Notes: generated from the letters alone by a model not told the origin. A stretch of DNA of 64,000 bases from JAKRSE01 sp943369295 (GCA_943369295.1 CALRMU020000005.1:62001-126000), one strand, 5' to 3'; shown: positions 34,894 through 43,605, counted from the first letter of the stretch. Program-made: numbers and translations.

Positions 34894-35748
34894 CTAGTTA
34901 AGGAAGAGAATTCCGTCGGCTCGTGATTCAAGGCTCAGCTCAAACTGCCTAAGCGTCTGGCTCACCGCATCAACCTCGTCACCGGCCTTAAAATCCCACA
35001 TCAGCCGTTGAGCTGGCTTATCTGTCGCAAGCTGAACGGGCCTGCCGAAAGTGTTAGCCAAAGCGAGAGCCAAATCTTTCACAGTCCCTGAGCCGTTCCT
35101 TTGAGGAATTGTCTTGGTTCCTGGAACGGCAACAACCAGCCGATCATGGCTTGTTGAGAAGGTGATCTCAACCAGTTCTGCCGATTCGGATTCGTTGTGG
35201 ACCGGGGACCTAAGCTCCTGGCCGGCATCAAGATTGAACTCCTTGGGACCAGATGTCGAATCCATTGCCTGGAAAGTCACCTTGGCTTCAGACCCTGGCT
35301 TAAACAGAAGAGTCAAGCCCTTGTCATCCAAGGCCAGCTTGGGAGGAACTTCTGCGCTGATGCTGATGTCAGGAACCAGGTTGGCGACTGAATTGGGAGA
35401 CTTGCTGGGCTGGGCGGTCATGTTGATGACCAAGGCGAGAGCCGCAAGGGCGGTAGCTCCGGCAAAGGCCCACTTGCCCCATGTAAGCCACCAAAAAGCA
35501 GGCTTAGCCACAGTCTGGGCAGACTTTTCATTCATGCGCTTTTCAATGCGCTCATGAAGAAAAGCTGGCTCTGGAACTTCGATGTCTTTGAGAGTATCCA
35601 GGCTTCCCATCAGTTCTCGGAACTGATCGTAATCTTCACGCAGTGAGCTGTCTTCCTTCAGGGCTCGCTCGAACATCTGGGTGAGGCCACGATCAAGTGT
35701 GCCCTCATAATAGTCCGAATAAAAGTCCCTTGCCTTCGCTCGATTCAT
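34894..35748 (-). CDS. Anti-sigma-like membrane protein with C-terminal STN/DUF4974-like region
   Basis: 284 residues. The N-terminal cytoplasmic part (1-75) has the size and helical character of a sigma-binding domain but no zinc CxxC. One transmembrane helix is at about 88-107. The periplasmic part (about 130-284) is beta-rich and ends with a segment like the secretin/TonB short N-terminal or FecR DUF4974 fold (VKDLALALANTFGRPVQL then LESRADGILFL). Directly downstream of an ECF sigma gene, hence probable anti-sigma factor responding to an envelope signal. Confidence 0.72.
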   Translation of the reverse strand: MNRAKARDFYSDYYEGTLDRGLTQMFERALKEDSSLREDYDQFRELMGSLDTLKDIEVPEPAFLHERIEKRMNEKSAQTVAKPAFWWLTWGKWAFAGATALAALALVINMTAQPSKSPNSVANLVPDISISAEVPPKLALDDKGLTLLFKPGSEAKVTFQAMDSTSGPKEFNLDAGQELRSPVHNESESAELVEITFSTSHDRLVVAVPGTKTIPQRNGSGTVKDLALALANTFGRPVQLATDKPAQRLMWDFKAGDEVDAVSQTLRQFELSLESRADGILFLN

Positions 35749-35782
35749 CGACGCCTCATGCTGCTTTGCTTAATTGACTGAC

Positions 35783-36373
35783 CTAGACCTTGAATAGTTC
35801 CTCGTCTTTAGTCAGTAGGTCCCGAAGAGCAAGTCTCGCTCTGTTCAGTCGACTTTTCACAGTCCCCAGGGGGAGGTCCAGGGCATCAGCGATCTCCTCG
35901 TAGCTCAAATTTTCTACGTGATACATCACCAGCATGGCCTGTTGATATTCGGGCATCTTGCTCAGGGCAAGCTGGACGCTCAGCTCTCTAGCGTTTCTTT
36001 CTGCTAGTTCATCCGGTCCTGGCCCTTCATCTTCAAACTGTCTCTGAACCTCTTGACCTCCGGAATAGGTCGGAGTCTCGATGCTGACAGTCCGATTGGA
36101 TTTGTCCTTCTTCTTAAAATCCAAAGCGCAGTTGGTGATGATCCTGTAAAGCCAGGTCCCAAAGGCGCTTTGCCCACGAAAGTTTTTAAGAGCCGAATTG
36201 ACTCTGACAAAGGCATCCGCGACAATGTCGCAGGCGTCGTCTTGGTTTTGGGTCAGGCGGTAGGCGTACTGGTAGGCCTTCTTTTCATGACGACGCATCA
36301 AGGTGTCAAAGCTGGCTTTGTCACCCTGCTGAACCCGTTCAATCAACTGAAGATCGGTGAGACCATCCGTCAT
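35783..36373 (-). CDS. ECF-type RNA polymerase sigma factor
   Basis: 196 residues. Region 2 has YQYAYRLTQNQDDACDIVADAF with FRGQSAFGTWLYRIITN, region 4 has MLVMYHVENLSYEEIADAL with LPLGTVKSRLNRAR. A 25-residue variable linker separates them. Directs transcription of a small regulon, usually including its own gene. Start overlaps the stop of the DUF4446 gene by 4 bases and the anti-sigma gene follows at 34 bases, so the three form an operon. Confidence 0.95.
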   Translation of the reverse strand: MTDGLTDLQLIERVQQGDKASFDTLMRRHEKKAYQYAYRLTQNQDDACDIVADAFVRVNSALKNFRGQSAFGTWLYRIITNCALDFKKKDKSNRTVSIETPTYSGGQEVQRQFEDEGPGPDELAERNARELSVQLALSKMPEYQQAMLVMYHVENLSYEEIADALDLPLGTVKSRLNRARLALRDLLTKDEELFKV

Positions 36374-36894
36374 GACGAAGAAACCCTTGGCCTCGGCCTT
36401 CCTCTGGCCGCTTCATCCAGCGCCTGCTGTTCTTCCTGCGTCGGAGGCCTATCTGGCTTGCCAGCAGTCAGACGCTTGCCAAAAACTCTGGTATCCGCTC
36501 GGCCCACCTGCGTCGTTAGAACCGCACCGTTTCCTTCGTCGTCGTAAAGCGCCAATGCGAAGCTCTGCTCACCAGCAACTCCTTCAAAAGCGTCGTACCG
36601 AACGACTCCCAAAAACCGCTTCGCGGTCTTCATCTTCCCTTCCTGCACGGTAAGTCGATGCCGGATTTCATCCATTTCGGCATTGGCTTCGGATCTGGCC
36701 GCCAAATGCTGGTAAAGCAGATGCTCGACATTAACTCCATCAACCCCTTCTAGCAGGACAGACCATTTGCGCTCCTCCTTTTTCAGCCGCCGTGAAAGGC
36801 GGCTGACCTGAACAAAGAGAATGATCACAGCCGTCAGCAAGACCACTATGGCCCAAAAAGACCACTGGTTAAGCAGGGGAAGAATGGCGTTCAT
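36370..36894 (-). CDS. DUF4446 family membrane protein
   Basis: 174 residues from ATG 36894, which places a transmembrane helix (about 9-33) at the N-terminus; an upstream start at 36930 is possible. A basic coiled segment (RLSRRLKKEERKW) follows, then the DUF4446 core AKRFLGVVRYDAFEGVAGEQSFALAL split as two strands and NGAVLTTQVGR with ADTRVFGKRL. Function is unknown; in Firmicutes members lie near chromosome-partition genes. Here it is the first gene of the sigma/anti-sigma operon. Confidence 0.85.
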   Translation of the reverse strand: MNAILPLLNQWSFWAIVVLLTAVIILFVQVSRLSRRLKKEERKWSVLLEGVDGVNVEHLLYQHLAARSEANAEMDEIRHRLTVQEGKMKTAKRFLGVVRYDAFEGVAGEQSFALALYDDEGNGAVLTTQVGRADTRVFGKRLTAGKPDRPPTQEEQQALDEAARGRPRPRVSSS

Positions 36895-36963
36895 AGAGAA
36901 AGAGACGCGGGGCCAAGTGGCCAGAGTCAAGTATAACCCTAAGAGGAGCCGAGCCCCGACCCC

Positions 36964-37440
36964 ATGGCAGAAGTCTTTACCCGAACAACCAGTTCACCCA
37001 AGCGAAAGGTTCTCTTCACCGGATTCGGAGTTTTTCTTCTTTTCGTCCTTGCCTTCGCCATCTTCTTTTTTCTCCAATTCCAGACTGTTCAGGTTTCTGG
37101 CCCCAGCATGCAGCCGACTTTAGAACCTGGCCGAAGGGTTTTGACGAGCCGCGCCTACTGGCTTGTCGGGGAAATTCAGAAGGGCGATATCATCGTTGTG
37201 CGGTCTCCCAAAGACAAGTCGATTGTCATCAAGCGGGTTTATGCCCTTCAAGGTGATGTCGTTGACTTTTTGAACGCCCCTGAATCTTGGCCCCTTGGCA
37301 GCGGCGAATTTAGAGTCCCCGAAAACAGCTACTACGTTTTGGGTGACAACAAGCCAGTATCAGAAGATTCGAGAGAGTTTGGCCCCGTTCCAAAATCTCA
37401 GGTCCTTGGCAAGGTCGTCGTGTGGAATACTCCGGGGTAG
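36964..37440 (+). CDS. lepB: Signal peptidase I
   Basis: 158 residues, a short Gram-positive-like form with one N-terminal helix (about 17-39). Catalytic Ser48 in SGPSMQPTL and Lys90 in SIVIKRVYAL; box E YYVLGDNKPVSEDSREFGP carries the conserved GDN and SxDSR elements. It cleaves Sec/Tat signal peptides at the outer face of the membrane. Divergent from DUF4446; the Nudix gene follows 10 bases later. Confidence 0.95.
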   Translation: MAEVFTRTTSSPKRKVLFTGFGVFLLFVLAFAIFFFLQFQTVQVSGPSMQPTLEPGRRVLTSRAYWLVGEIQKGDIIVVRSPKDKSIVIKRVYALQGDVVDFLNAPESWPLGSGEFRVPENSYYVLGDNKPVSEDSREFGPVPKSQVLGKVVVWNTPG

Positions 37441-37450
37441 GAATTTAACT

Positions 37451-37948
37451 ATGAAGTTTCCCTGTGGAAGGGCAGGACGCCAGACCCTGGAGTTCTACCC
37501 CGCCCCCTACAGGGCACCTCTCCGAGCCTTTGCTGCCTTGGTTTTCCCATGGCAGGGTGATGAAGTCCTCTTGTGTGACATTGAGGATCGTGGGTGGTGT
37601 ATCCCTTCGGGACGGGTAGAGCCGATGGAATCCAGCGTGGAGGCCGCGCGCCGAGAAGCGCAGGAAGAAGCTGGAGCCCTGCTGGAAGACGTAATTTATA
37701 TCGGATGCTATAAAATTCGAGAAAGGGCTGAGGTCAAGTGGGCCGATGTCTTTGCTGCTCGCGTTGGCGGCCTTGTTGACCTGGACCCTCAGTTCGAATC
37801 GAGCGATCGCAAGTTCGTGACCCTGGATGATCTCCCTGAGATTTACTATGTGTGGAACGAGCTGACTGAGATGGTCTTTGTTCATGCTCAATCAACCCTG
37901 AACCGTCACATGGTTCATTTGACGGCTCAGAGCAGAGATCGCAGTTAG
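37451..37948 (+). CDS. Nudix hydrolase
   Basis: 165 residues, ATG 37451 chosen because it follows the signal-peptidase stop by 10 bases and needs no overlap. Complete Nudix box G-x5-E-x7-RE-x-x-EE-x-G from Gly54 to Gly75 (GRVEPMESS ... RREAQEEAG). Nudix enzymes hydrolyse nucleoside diphosphates linked to another group; the substrate cannot be predicted. The region after the stop to 38160 has no gene. Confidence 0.92.
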   Translation: MKFPCGRAGRQTLEFYPAPYRAPLRAFAALVFPWQGDEVLLCDIEDRGWCIPSGRVEPMESSVEAARREAQEEAGALLEDVIYIGCYKIRERAEVKWADVFAARVGGLVDLDPQFESSDRKFVTLDDLPEIYYVWNELTEMVFVHAQSTLNRHMVHLTAQSRDRS

Positions 37949-38160
37949 GCTGCAGTTTCCATGGCTGGGTGGATGGGGATGGCAGCGAGGAACAAGCTGC
38001 AGCCCCAGATTCCATGTAGGTTCTATGAACCCGGGGTCCCACCTTTAAGTCCGTGCAGTTAAACCGGGGTGCCCTTCAGGACATCCCCGGCCACTCATTT
38101 TCTTAAGAATGGAAGCTGCCCGAATCATCCTGCCCGAGCAGCCAGATTTCCCTCTGCTGA
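37949..38160. other. Intergenic stretch with head-like hairpin
   Basis: No gene seen. GGCTGCAG soon after the Nudix stop and CTGCAGCC about 42 bases on could pair. Near 38073 CCGGGGTG pairs with CATCCCCGG around a loop beginning CCCTTCAGG, similar in layout to the GGGTGCC-headed elements. Confidence 0.5.
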
Positions 38161-40434
38161 TTACTTCCTCAGAAACTTCGCCGGAGCACCCTGACCAGGG
38201 TTGAAGATGGGCAGACGATCCGTCCTCTTCAGACCCTCAAGGCTGGAGCCCGTAATGGCCCCAACGACGCCCCACGCCTCACCCTGCTTGGGCCAGGCCA
38301 TCAGACCGTAGCCGGATGAGCCCCGCTTCATCTGGTCGGCTTCAGGCACATAAAGCTTCCAAGCCTTGTTCATCTCGGAATGCCCGTAGAGAAGAACGTT
38401 TCTGCCCTTTGCCAATCCCGGATTCTTCACCAGTTCGGCATCGGTGACGATATCGAAAGATCCGTTTCCTCGGTAGAGATAAAACTCATTGTCGAACCGA
38501 ACCTTGTTCCACGCCCAAGTGGTCTCCGAAGCCAAGCCAGAAACTCCAACCACGGCCAGGAATCTGCGTTCGAAGACATCTTTGAAGCCAAGCGTCGCGA
38601 CCTTAGATTTCGCGAGTTCAGACTGACGCTGGGCTAGAACCCACTTTCCGTCGATCTTCCGGAAAGCGATAAGAGGGCTCTTGGCCGTTTTGATCACGCT
38701 TCCATCAATCTCGAAGGTGAGAGAGCTAGGCCAGTCTGCCTGAGGCCGCACTGAGAACTGCTTCAAACCAGTCGTCTTGCCTGAAAGAACACCCCCTTCC
38801 CTCTTCAAAATCATGCGAGTAGGCGCAAAGTGCTCTTCCTGTTCAATCACCTCTAGCCAGGCATAGCGGTTGTTGATTCTGGTGCTGACTGTGGTGAAAT
38901 CAATCTGATTCACTTCCTGGTCAGCCTTTCTTCTCAGGCCCCTAAACCAATCGAAAATCGGCTTGTAGTCAACGCAGTTGGCGCCTGGTTCAGGATCGGT
39001 GTCGTACCAGTGCCCCTGCCCCTTTTCTTCATGCCATTTGAAGTTGGGGTGCCCGGCGAGTTCCTGCCTCATGCGTCGGGGCTGATCCACTCCCACTGTG
39101 GTGTCAGCATCGCCATGAAGGGTGAAGATGCCAATCCCCATCAGATTGTTGAGGAAAAGGAAGGTGTCGCTGGCATTGGTCGCCTGTCTCAGACTCTTCT
39201 GAACAGGATCATTCATATCAAAGGCCGGCCCGATTCCGCCGTAGGTCCAGTAGCTGATCCAGCCCGCAGCCGGAGCTGCTGCCGCAAATCGATCCGGAAA
39301 ATGAGAAGCAAAGTGCCAGGTTCCGTGGCCTCCCATCGAGTGCCCGGTCACATACCTTCTCAGGGGATCGGTCTTGAGCTGCTTTTCTGCCAGCTCCATG
39401 ACCTCAATGCCGTCAATACGACCGATATCTTCCCAGTTGAAGCCAAAGGGTCGGCGGTTGGTCGGAGCGACAAGGTGCCCCCAATCTTTTTGACCATAGG
39501 CCTGAGCCTGGCCGATGCCTTCGACACTGGCTCCGTGGAGGCTAAGGAACATCGCCTGCCCCGCTCCCTGCTTGCTGGATGGATTCACAGCAAAGTACTG
39601 AACGCTGCCATCCACTCGGCTCAGGAAGGTTCGCTTGTGGGTTTGATTCGGCTTGACTCGGTTGAGCTTTACCTCCTGGTCATCCAGAACCTTTCCTCCC
39701 CTCAGAAGCTGAATTCGGTACTGAGGAGGCTGAGCAAAAGCATCGTAGCCCACCTTGACCTTTCTCAAGCCATCTGATAAAACGAGAGGCACAGGAGTCG
39801 TGACTGCCTTGCCTTTTCCAACTGGCACAGCCCTGATCGTGAGATCCTTTGCCTGATCTCCTCCGTTACGGACGATGATTCCCATCCATTTAGAGAGGCC
39901 TTCTTCGCCCTCAACAATGTCTGGCAGGGTGGCATCGCGGAGATCCAGCCCAACCTCTGGTCGGCCAAAAACCAGCCGTGCCTGCAAAAATCCTCGTCCC
40001 ATAACGCAGACAAATTCGTTCCTGCCTTTCTTCAGAGTGACGGGGATTCCTAAGGCGCCATTTCCGTAAACATCTCCGGACCTCAGTTCACCGTTGACAT
40101 AGACCAGGGTTGCACCAAGGGTCTCAAGGACAGCTTCACTGGCTTCTGGCGCTTGGTGAGTCAGTGAAATCACGCCGGTAGAAGCTAATCGTCCCTCAAA
40201 TCTTCCTTCGGCATTAAAGGTCAGCTTCTCCCATGTCTGGCCAAACAAGGGTGCGCCAGCAGTTGGAGTCCGCCATGCGCCCGTGACCATCAGGTTTTCA
40301 AGCTGGTCATCTCTCAGCATGCCCTTGTTGTTCGAAGCCAAACGAGCAGCCACGGCCTCAGTCAAAGGGAGAACCTTAACTTCGGGCTGTGAGTTCTGCG
40401 CAAGGAGAGCCAAGACAGGCACGGAGAAGAACAT
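38161..40434 (-). CDS. Secreted prolyl-oligopeptidase-like serine hydrolase
   Basis: 757 residues. Weak N-terminal signal peptide (about 1-12). A long N-terminal part is beta-rich, with a sugar-binding-like beta-sandwich region before the hydrolase. The alpha/beta hydrolase core has the elbow VTGHSMGGHGTWHFA with the nucleophilic Ser, and His in GQGHWYD. The layout resembles PHB-depolymerase/prolyl-oligopeptidase-like enzymes with an S9-type core but without a propeller. Probably cleaves a peptide or ester outside the cell; substrate unknown. Stand-alone gene, divergent from nothing close. Confidence 0.83.
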   Translation of the reverse strand: MFFSVPVLALLAQNSQPEVKVLPLTEAVAARLASNNKGMLRDDQLENLMVTGAWRTPTAGAPLFGQTWEKLTFNAEGRFEGRLASTGVISLTHQAPEASEAVLETLGATLVYVNGELRSGDVYGNGALGIPVTLKKGRNEFVCVMGRGFLQARLVFGRPEVGLDLRDATLPDIVEGEEGLSKWMGIIVRNGGDQAKDLTIRAVPVGKGKAVTTPVPLVLSDGLRKVKVGYDAFAQPPQYRIQLLRGGKVLDDQEVKLNRVKPNQTHKRTFLSRVDGSVQYFAVNPSSKQGAGQAMFLSLHGASVEGIGQAQAYGQKDWGHLVAPTNRRPFGFNWEDIGRIDGIEVMELAEKQLKTDPLRRYVTGHSMGGHGTWHFASHFPDRFAAAAPAAGWISYWTYGGIGPAFDMNDPVQKSLRQATNASDTFLFLNNLMGIGIFTLHGDADTTVGVDQPRRMRQELAGHPNFKWHEEKGQGHWYDTDPEPGANCVDYKPIFDWFRGLRRKADQEVNQIDFTTVSTRINNRYAWLEVIEQEEHFAPTRMILKREGGVLSGKTTGLKQFSVRPQADWPSSLTFEIDGSVIKTAKSPLIAFRKIDGKWVLAQRQSELAKSKVATLGFKDVFERRFLAVVGVSGLASETTWAWNKVRFDNEFYLYRGNGSFDIVTDAELVKNPGLAKGRNVLLYGHSEMNKAWKLYVPEADQMKRGSSGYGLMAWPKQGEAWGVVGAITGSSLEGLKRTDRLPIFNPGQGAPAKFLRK

Positions 40435-40464
40435 GCCCCAATATTGGCACAGAGGGCCCTTTAA

Positions 40465-41304
40465 CTACTTTTGTCTTGCAGGAACCCAGGCTGTCGTCCT
40501 GCCTCCAACCTGATCCCGCCTCAGTTCTTCGCCCTGGTGAAGCTCACTTCCCTTGCCTCCGCCCCACCTGACATGAAAAAGCCAATCTTCCGGGTAGCGA
40601 GATTCATCGGCTTCCTGCTTCACAGCTAAGTTGACTACAAACTCAATTGCCTCGGATAGCCGCTTGAGCTCCTCAAAAGAGAGGCTCCCAGCGGCCCTTT
40701 GAGGCGCGATTCCTGATGCGTAGAGGACCTCATCTGCCACCCAATTCCCGATTCCGCAGAAGAGTTTTTGATCAAGAAGCAGAGCCTTAATCGGGGCTGT
40801 TCTTTTGTTTAGCCGTCTTTCGAGGTCGGCCTGAGTGGGAGGATCGAGATAGACATCTGGCCCCATACCGAGGACTCTCTTGTCAGTGGCAGGGTCTCCG
40901 AGCCAAATTCTGGCCAATCGCCTCCCATCAGTAAAAGCGGCGGCAGAGTCTGAGGTCTTCCACATAAGCTTGAGAAAGCGGGGTCTTCCCTCAGGGTCCT
41001 CTAGGGGTGCCTTTCCGTGACTGACCAAACGCTTTTCTCTTTCCGCGTTGACATCCACCACCCAGCCAGACATGCCCAAGTGCATCATGAGGGTGGGAGC
41101 ATCGGGAAAGTTCATCCAGAAAAGCTTGCCTTTTCGGCCTGTGCTGGTGGGGTTTTTCCCTAAAATCGTCTCCCTCACTTCATCATGCGAGGCTGATTCG
41201 TAGACGATCGAGTCGGGGAGGGTTTCGATTTCCGTCAGCTTCTTTCCGACCAAAAGCCGGTCCAGAAGGGCTCGGACGGTTTCTACTTCTGGCAGCTCGG
41301 GCAT
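40465..41304 (-). CDS. mutM: Fpg/Nei-family DNA glycosylase with zincless C-terminal finger
   Basis: 279 residues. Pro2-Glu3 catalytic N-terminus (PELPEVETV), Lys60 in GRKGKLFWM, Asn187 in CGIGNWVADEVLY and Arg269 in GGRTTAWVP all match bifunctional Fpg, which excises 8-oxoguanine and cuts the strand. The C-terminal zinc finger normally holds four Cys; here none remains (SELHQ and VPARQ at those places) and the protein has a single Cys (183). The finger hairpin and its Arg are kept, so the enzyme probably still binds DNA, as in plant or NEIL1-type zincless enzymes. Gene symbol by family. Confidence 0.9.
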   Translation of the reverse strand: MPELPEVETVRALLDRLLVGKKLTEIETLPDSIVYESASHDEVRETILGKNPTSTGRKGKLFWMNFPDAPTLMMHLGMSGWVVDVNAEREKRLVSHGKAPLEDPEGRPRFLKLMWKTSDSAAAFTDGRRLARIWLGDPATDKRVLGMGPDVYLDPPTQADLERRLNKRTAPIKALLLDQKLFCGIGNWVADEVLYASGIAPQRAAGSLSFEELKRLSEAIEFVVNLAVKQEADESRYPEDWLFHVRWGGGKGSELHQGEELRRDQVGGRTTAWVPARQK

Positions 41305-41430
41305 GGGACCTTAATCTACCGGCTGGTCCGGGGCCGAGTTCCCGAGAGCCTAGGGCGTGAGGCAGCTCCACTGTTTTTGCCTCGAAGATGATCTTGGCGA
41401 GTCTGCCTCTTTCCGGTCCCAGCGAGAGTA

Positions 41431-41472
41431 GGGTGCCCCGACCCATTCAGGAGGCACGAGTGGTGGGTCGGG
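41431..41472 (+). repeat. Hairpin element type 6, GGGTGCC head
   Basis: GGGTGCC overlaps CCCGACCCA, which pairs perfectly (9 pairs) with TGGGTCGGG around an 18-base loop that itself holds GGCACGAG. Confidence 0.78.
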
Positions 41473-41498
41473 AATCGCTCGACAGTAAGTTCGCAGTT

Positions 41499-41533
41499 CC
41501 CGCCCGACAGCAAGCTGATCGGGCGGGGCACCC
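41499..41533 (-). repeat. Hairpin element type 1, copy e
   Basis: CCCGCCCGA and TCGGGCGGG pair perfectly around CAG/CTG; followed by GCACC. No bulge, unlike copies a and c. Confidence 0.8.
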
Positions 41534-41600
41534 CTGGGGCAAAAATTCTGGCAAAGATCCACTTAAAACTAAACCCAGAACCCTGTTGCCCTCCCCTACA

Positions 41601-42020
41601 ATGTGCCCAAGTCATAATTTTCCCGTGCCAAGCACCAGCGATCTGATCACCGCCTACTTCGAAGCCTTCAACAGCCACGACGCAGAAGCCATGCTGGCTC
41701 TACTGGACGAAAACGTCATCCACGACATCAATGAAGGCCCAAGAGAAATCGGCAAAGAGGCCTTCAGAAAGTTCAAGGCTCACATGGACGCCACCTACAA
41801 GGAGCACATTTCTGACCTTGTGATCATGGAAAACGGCGACCGTGGAGCCGCCGAATTCACCTGCAGCGGCACCTACTTCAACACAGATCCTGGTCTGCCA
41901 GAGGCCACGAGCCAAACCTACGCCATCTGGGCTGCGGCCTTTTTTGAAGTCAAGAACGACAAAATCACCCGAATCACCAGCTGCTATAACCTAAAGGGCT
42001 GGATCGAGGCGATTTCGTAA
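41601..42020 (+). CDS. Ketosteroid-isomerase-related SnoaL-like protein
   Basis: 139 residues from ATG 41601; an upstream frame back to 41388 runs through repeat DNA and is not protein-like. NTF2-like fold: YFEAFNSHDAEAMLALLDEN, VIHDINEGPREIGKEAF and a CYNLKGWI end. This matches the family called ketosteroid isomerase-related protein (TIGR02096). A His-Asp pair in VIHDI could be functional, but no reaction is known. The next gene starts directly after the stop. Confidence 0.85.
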   Translation: MCPSHNFPVPSTSDLITAYFEAFNSHDAEAMLALLDENVIHDINEGPREIGKEAFRKFKAHMDATYKEHISDLVIMENGDRGAAEFTCSGTYFNTDPGLPEATSQTYAIWAAAFFEVKNDKITRITSCYNLKGWIEAIS

Positions 42021-42490
42021 ATGCGGGCCCTGATTCAGAGGGTCAGCTCGGCTTCGGTTGCAGTCGAGGGCAAGGTGGTCGGTCAGTGCGGACTTGGCTT
42101 CTTGGTGCTGGTCGGAATCCACAAGGATGATGAACCCGCCCATGCCGTCAAGCTGGCGGAAAAACTTTCTGGGCTCCGCCTCTTCAATGACCAAGAAGAC
42201 AAGATGAACTTGGCCTTGGCAGATCTTCCCGAGCAGGATCTGCCCCAGGTTTTGGCCGTCTCTCAGTTCACCTTGTACGGAGACGCCTCTGGATCTCGCC
42301 GCCCCTCTTTTGGCGCTTCTGCCCCCTATCAGAAGGGGCAGGAGCTTTTCGACCTTTTGTGGCTGAGCTAAAAAAGAAAGTTCGTGGAGTGGAAACAGGT
42401 GTCTTTGGAGCGTCCATGAAGGTAAGCCTGGTCAACGAAGGACCTGTCACGCTGATTCTAGACGTGGGTCCTGACAAGGTTAAGGGGTAG
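42021..42490 (+). pseudogene. dtd: D-aminoacyl-tRNA deacylase (Dtd) gene with a one-base frameshift
   Basis: The first frame codes 116 residues up to TAA at 42371 and contains MRALIQRVSSASVAVEG, SQFTLYGDASGSRRPSF and GQELFDL. The missing C-terminus reads in the next frame from 42359 to TAG at 42490: VAELKKKVRGVETGVFGA, then MKVSLVNEGPVTLILD with the conserved Dtd NxGPVT motif. Adding one T to the TTTT at 42355-42358 restores about 157 residues. Dtd removes D-amino acids from tRNA. The break could be a sequencing or assembly slip in the T run, a recent mutation or, less likely, programmed frameshifting. Confidence 0.85.
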
Positions 42491-42504
42491 TCTCACCCCT
42501 TGAA

Positions 42505-43605
42505 GTGAAGGCCTCCCTCCTGCTCAGCGACGGATCAAGATTTGATGGTGTGCTTTTAGGAGCAGAAGGGGAGACGGTTGGAGAAGTCGTCTTCAACACT
42601 GGCATGACCGGCTACCAAGAGGTTTTGACCGATCCCAGCTATGCCGGCCAGATGGTGACCTTCACCTACCCCCTCATTGGCAACTACGGCATCAACGCCG
42701 ACGACTTCGAATCAGATTCGGTCAAGCCCACCGGAATCATTGTCAAAGAAGCCTGCGATGTGCCCAGCAACTGGCGCAGCCGCCAGAGCCTGGATGCCTT
42801 TTTGAAAGAGAGGCGGATCACTGCGATTCAGGGAATTGACACCCGCGCCCTCACCAAAAGAATTCGATCGAGCGGCGTAACCATGGGGATGATCACCACC
42901 AACCCCGAGGGTGCTGTCGAGCGTCTGGAAGCCCACCCTCATTACGACGAAACCGACTTTGTGACAAGCGTTTCGACTGATTCACCCTATTCTTGGGGAG
43001 CCAGCGGCAAAGAAGACCTTAACCCCAGCCGCGACGGAGCCAAGGCAGTCGTCGCCGTTTTGGACTGCGGCTTGAAGTTCAACATTCTTCGCAGACTGGC
43101 AGCTATCGGCATCAAGCCCCTGGTCTACCCCAGCACGGCATCTGCGGCAGAGATTTTAGAGCACAACCCAGATGGCATTCTGCTCAGCCCCGGACCGGGC
43201 GACCCCGTTCGCCTGCCGAATCAGGTCGAAACTGTCCGCCAGCTTGTTGGCCAGAGGCCCCTTTTCGGCATCTGCCTGGGCAACCAGCTTTTGTGCCAAG
43301 CCATGGGAGGCAGCACCTTTAAGCTCAAGTTTGGACACCGCGGCAGCAACCACCCGGTGAAAGATCTGCTCGACGGCACTGTGACCATCACCAGCCAGAA
43401 CCACGGCTACGCTGTGGATCCTGAATCATTGACTGGCAGTAGAGCTGAAGTGACTCAGATTAATGTCAACGACAATACTGTCGAAGGCATCAGGGTCCCT
43501 GGCGCGGATGCTTCGTCGATTCAGTACCACCCAGAAGCGGCCCCCGGCCCCTGGGACAGCCGAAAGTGCTTTGTGCAGTTCCTGCAGCAGATTACTAAGG
43601 GATGA
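42505..43605 (+). CDS. carA: Carbamoyl-phosphate synthase small (glutaminase) subunit
   Basis: 366 residues, GTG start 14 bases after the dtd region. N-terminal CarA domain (GEVVFNTGMTGYQEVLTDPSY with YPLIGNYG); class I glutamine amidotransferase domain with nucleophile Cys in FGICLGNQLLCQA and His-Glu in QYHPEAAPGP. It hydrolyses glutamine and channels ammonia to CarB for arginine and pyrimidine synthesis. carB is not adjacent. Overlaps the next gene by 4 bases. Confidence 0.96.
   Translation: MKASLLLSDGSRFDGVLLGAEGETVGEVVFNTGMTGYQEVLTDPSYAGQMVTFTYPLIGNYGINADDFESDSVKPTGIIVKEACDVPSNWRSRQSLDAFLKERRITAIQGIDTRALTKRIRSSGVTMGMITTNPEGAVERLEAHPHYDETDFVTSVSTDSPYSWGASGKEDLNPSRDGAKAVVAVLDCGLKFNILRRLAAIGIKPLVYPSTASAAEILEHNPDGILLSPGPGDPVRLPNQVETVRQLVGQRPLFGICLGNQLLCQAMGGSTFKLKFGHRGSNHPVKDLLDGTVTITSQNHGYAVDPESLTGSRAEVTQINVNDNTVEGIRVPGADASSIQYHPEAAPGPWDSRKCFVQFLQQITKG

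Larger units (their letters stand above)
41305..41600. other. Intergenic block with paired hairpin elements
   Basis: About 296 bases without a gene. It contains two hairpin elements facing each other (41431 to 41533) and, nearer the glycosylase, GGTCCGGGGCC-type GC-rich sequence with no clear fold. Confidence 0.7.

Noticed and set aside
37295..37450. Earlier start for the Nudix protein inside lepB
   Set aside because: It would overlap signal peptidase I by about 146 bases with no similarity in the extra residues.
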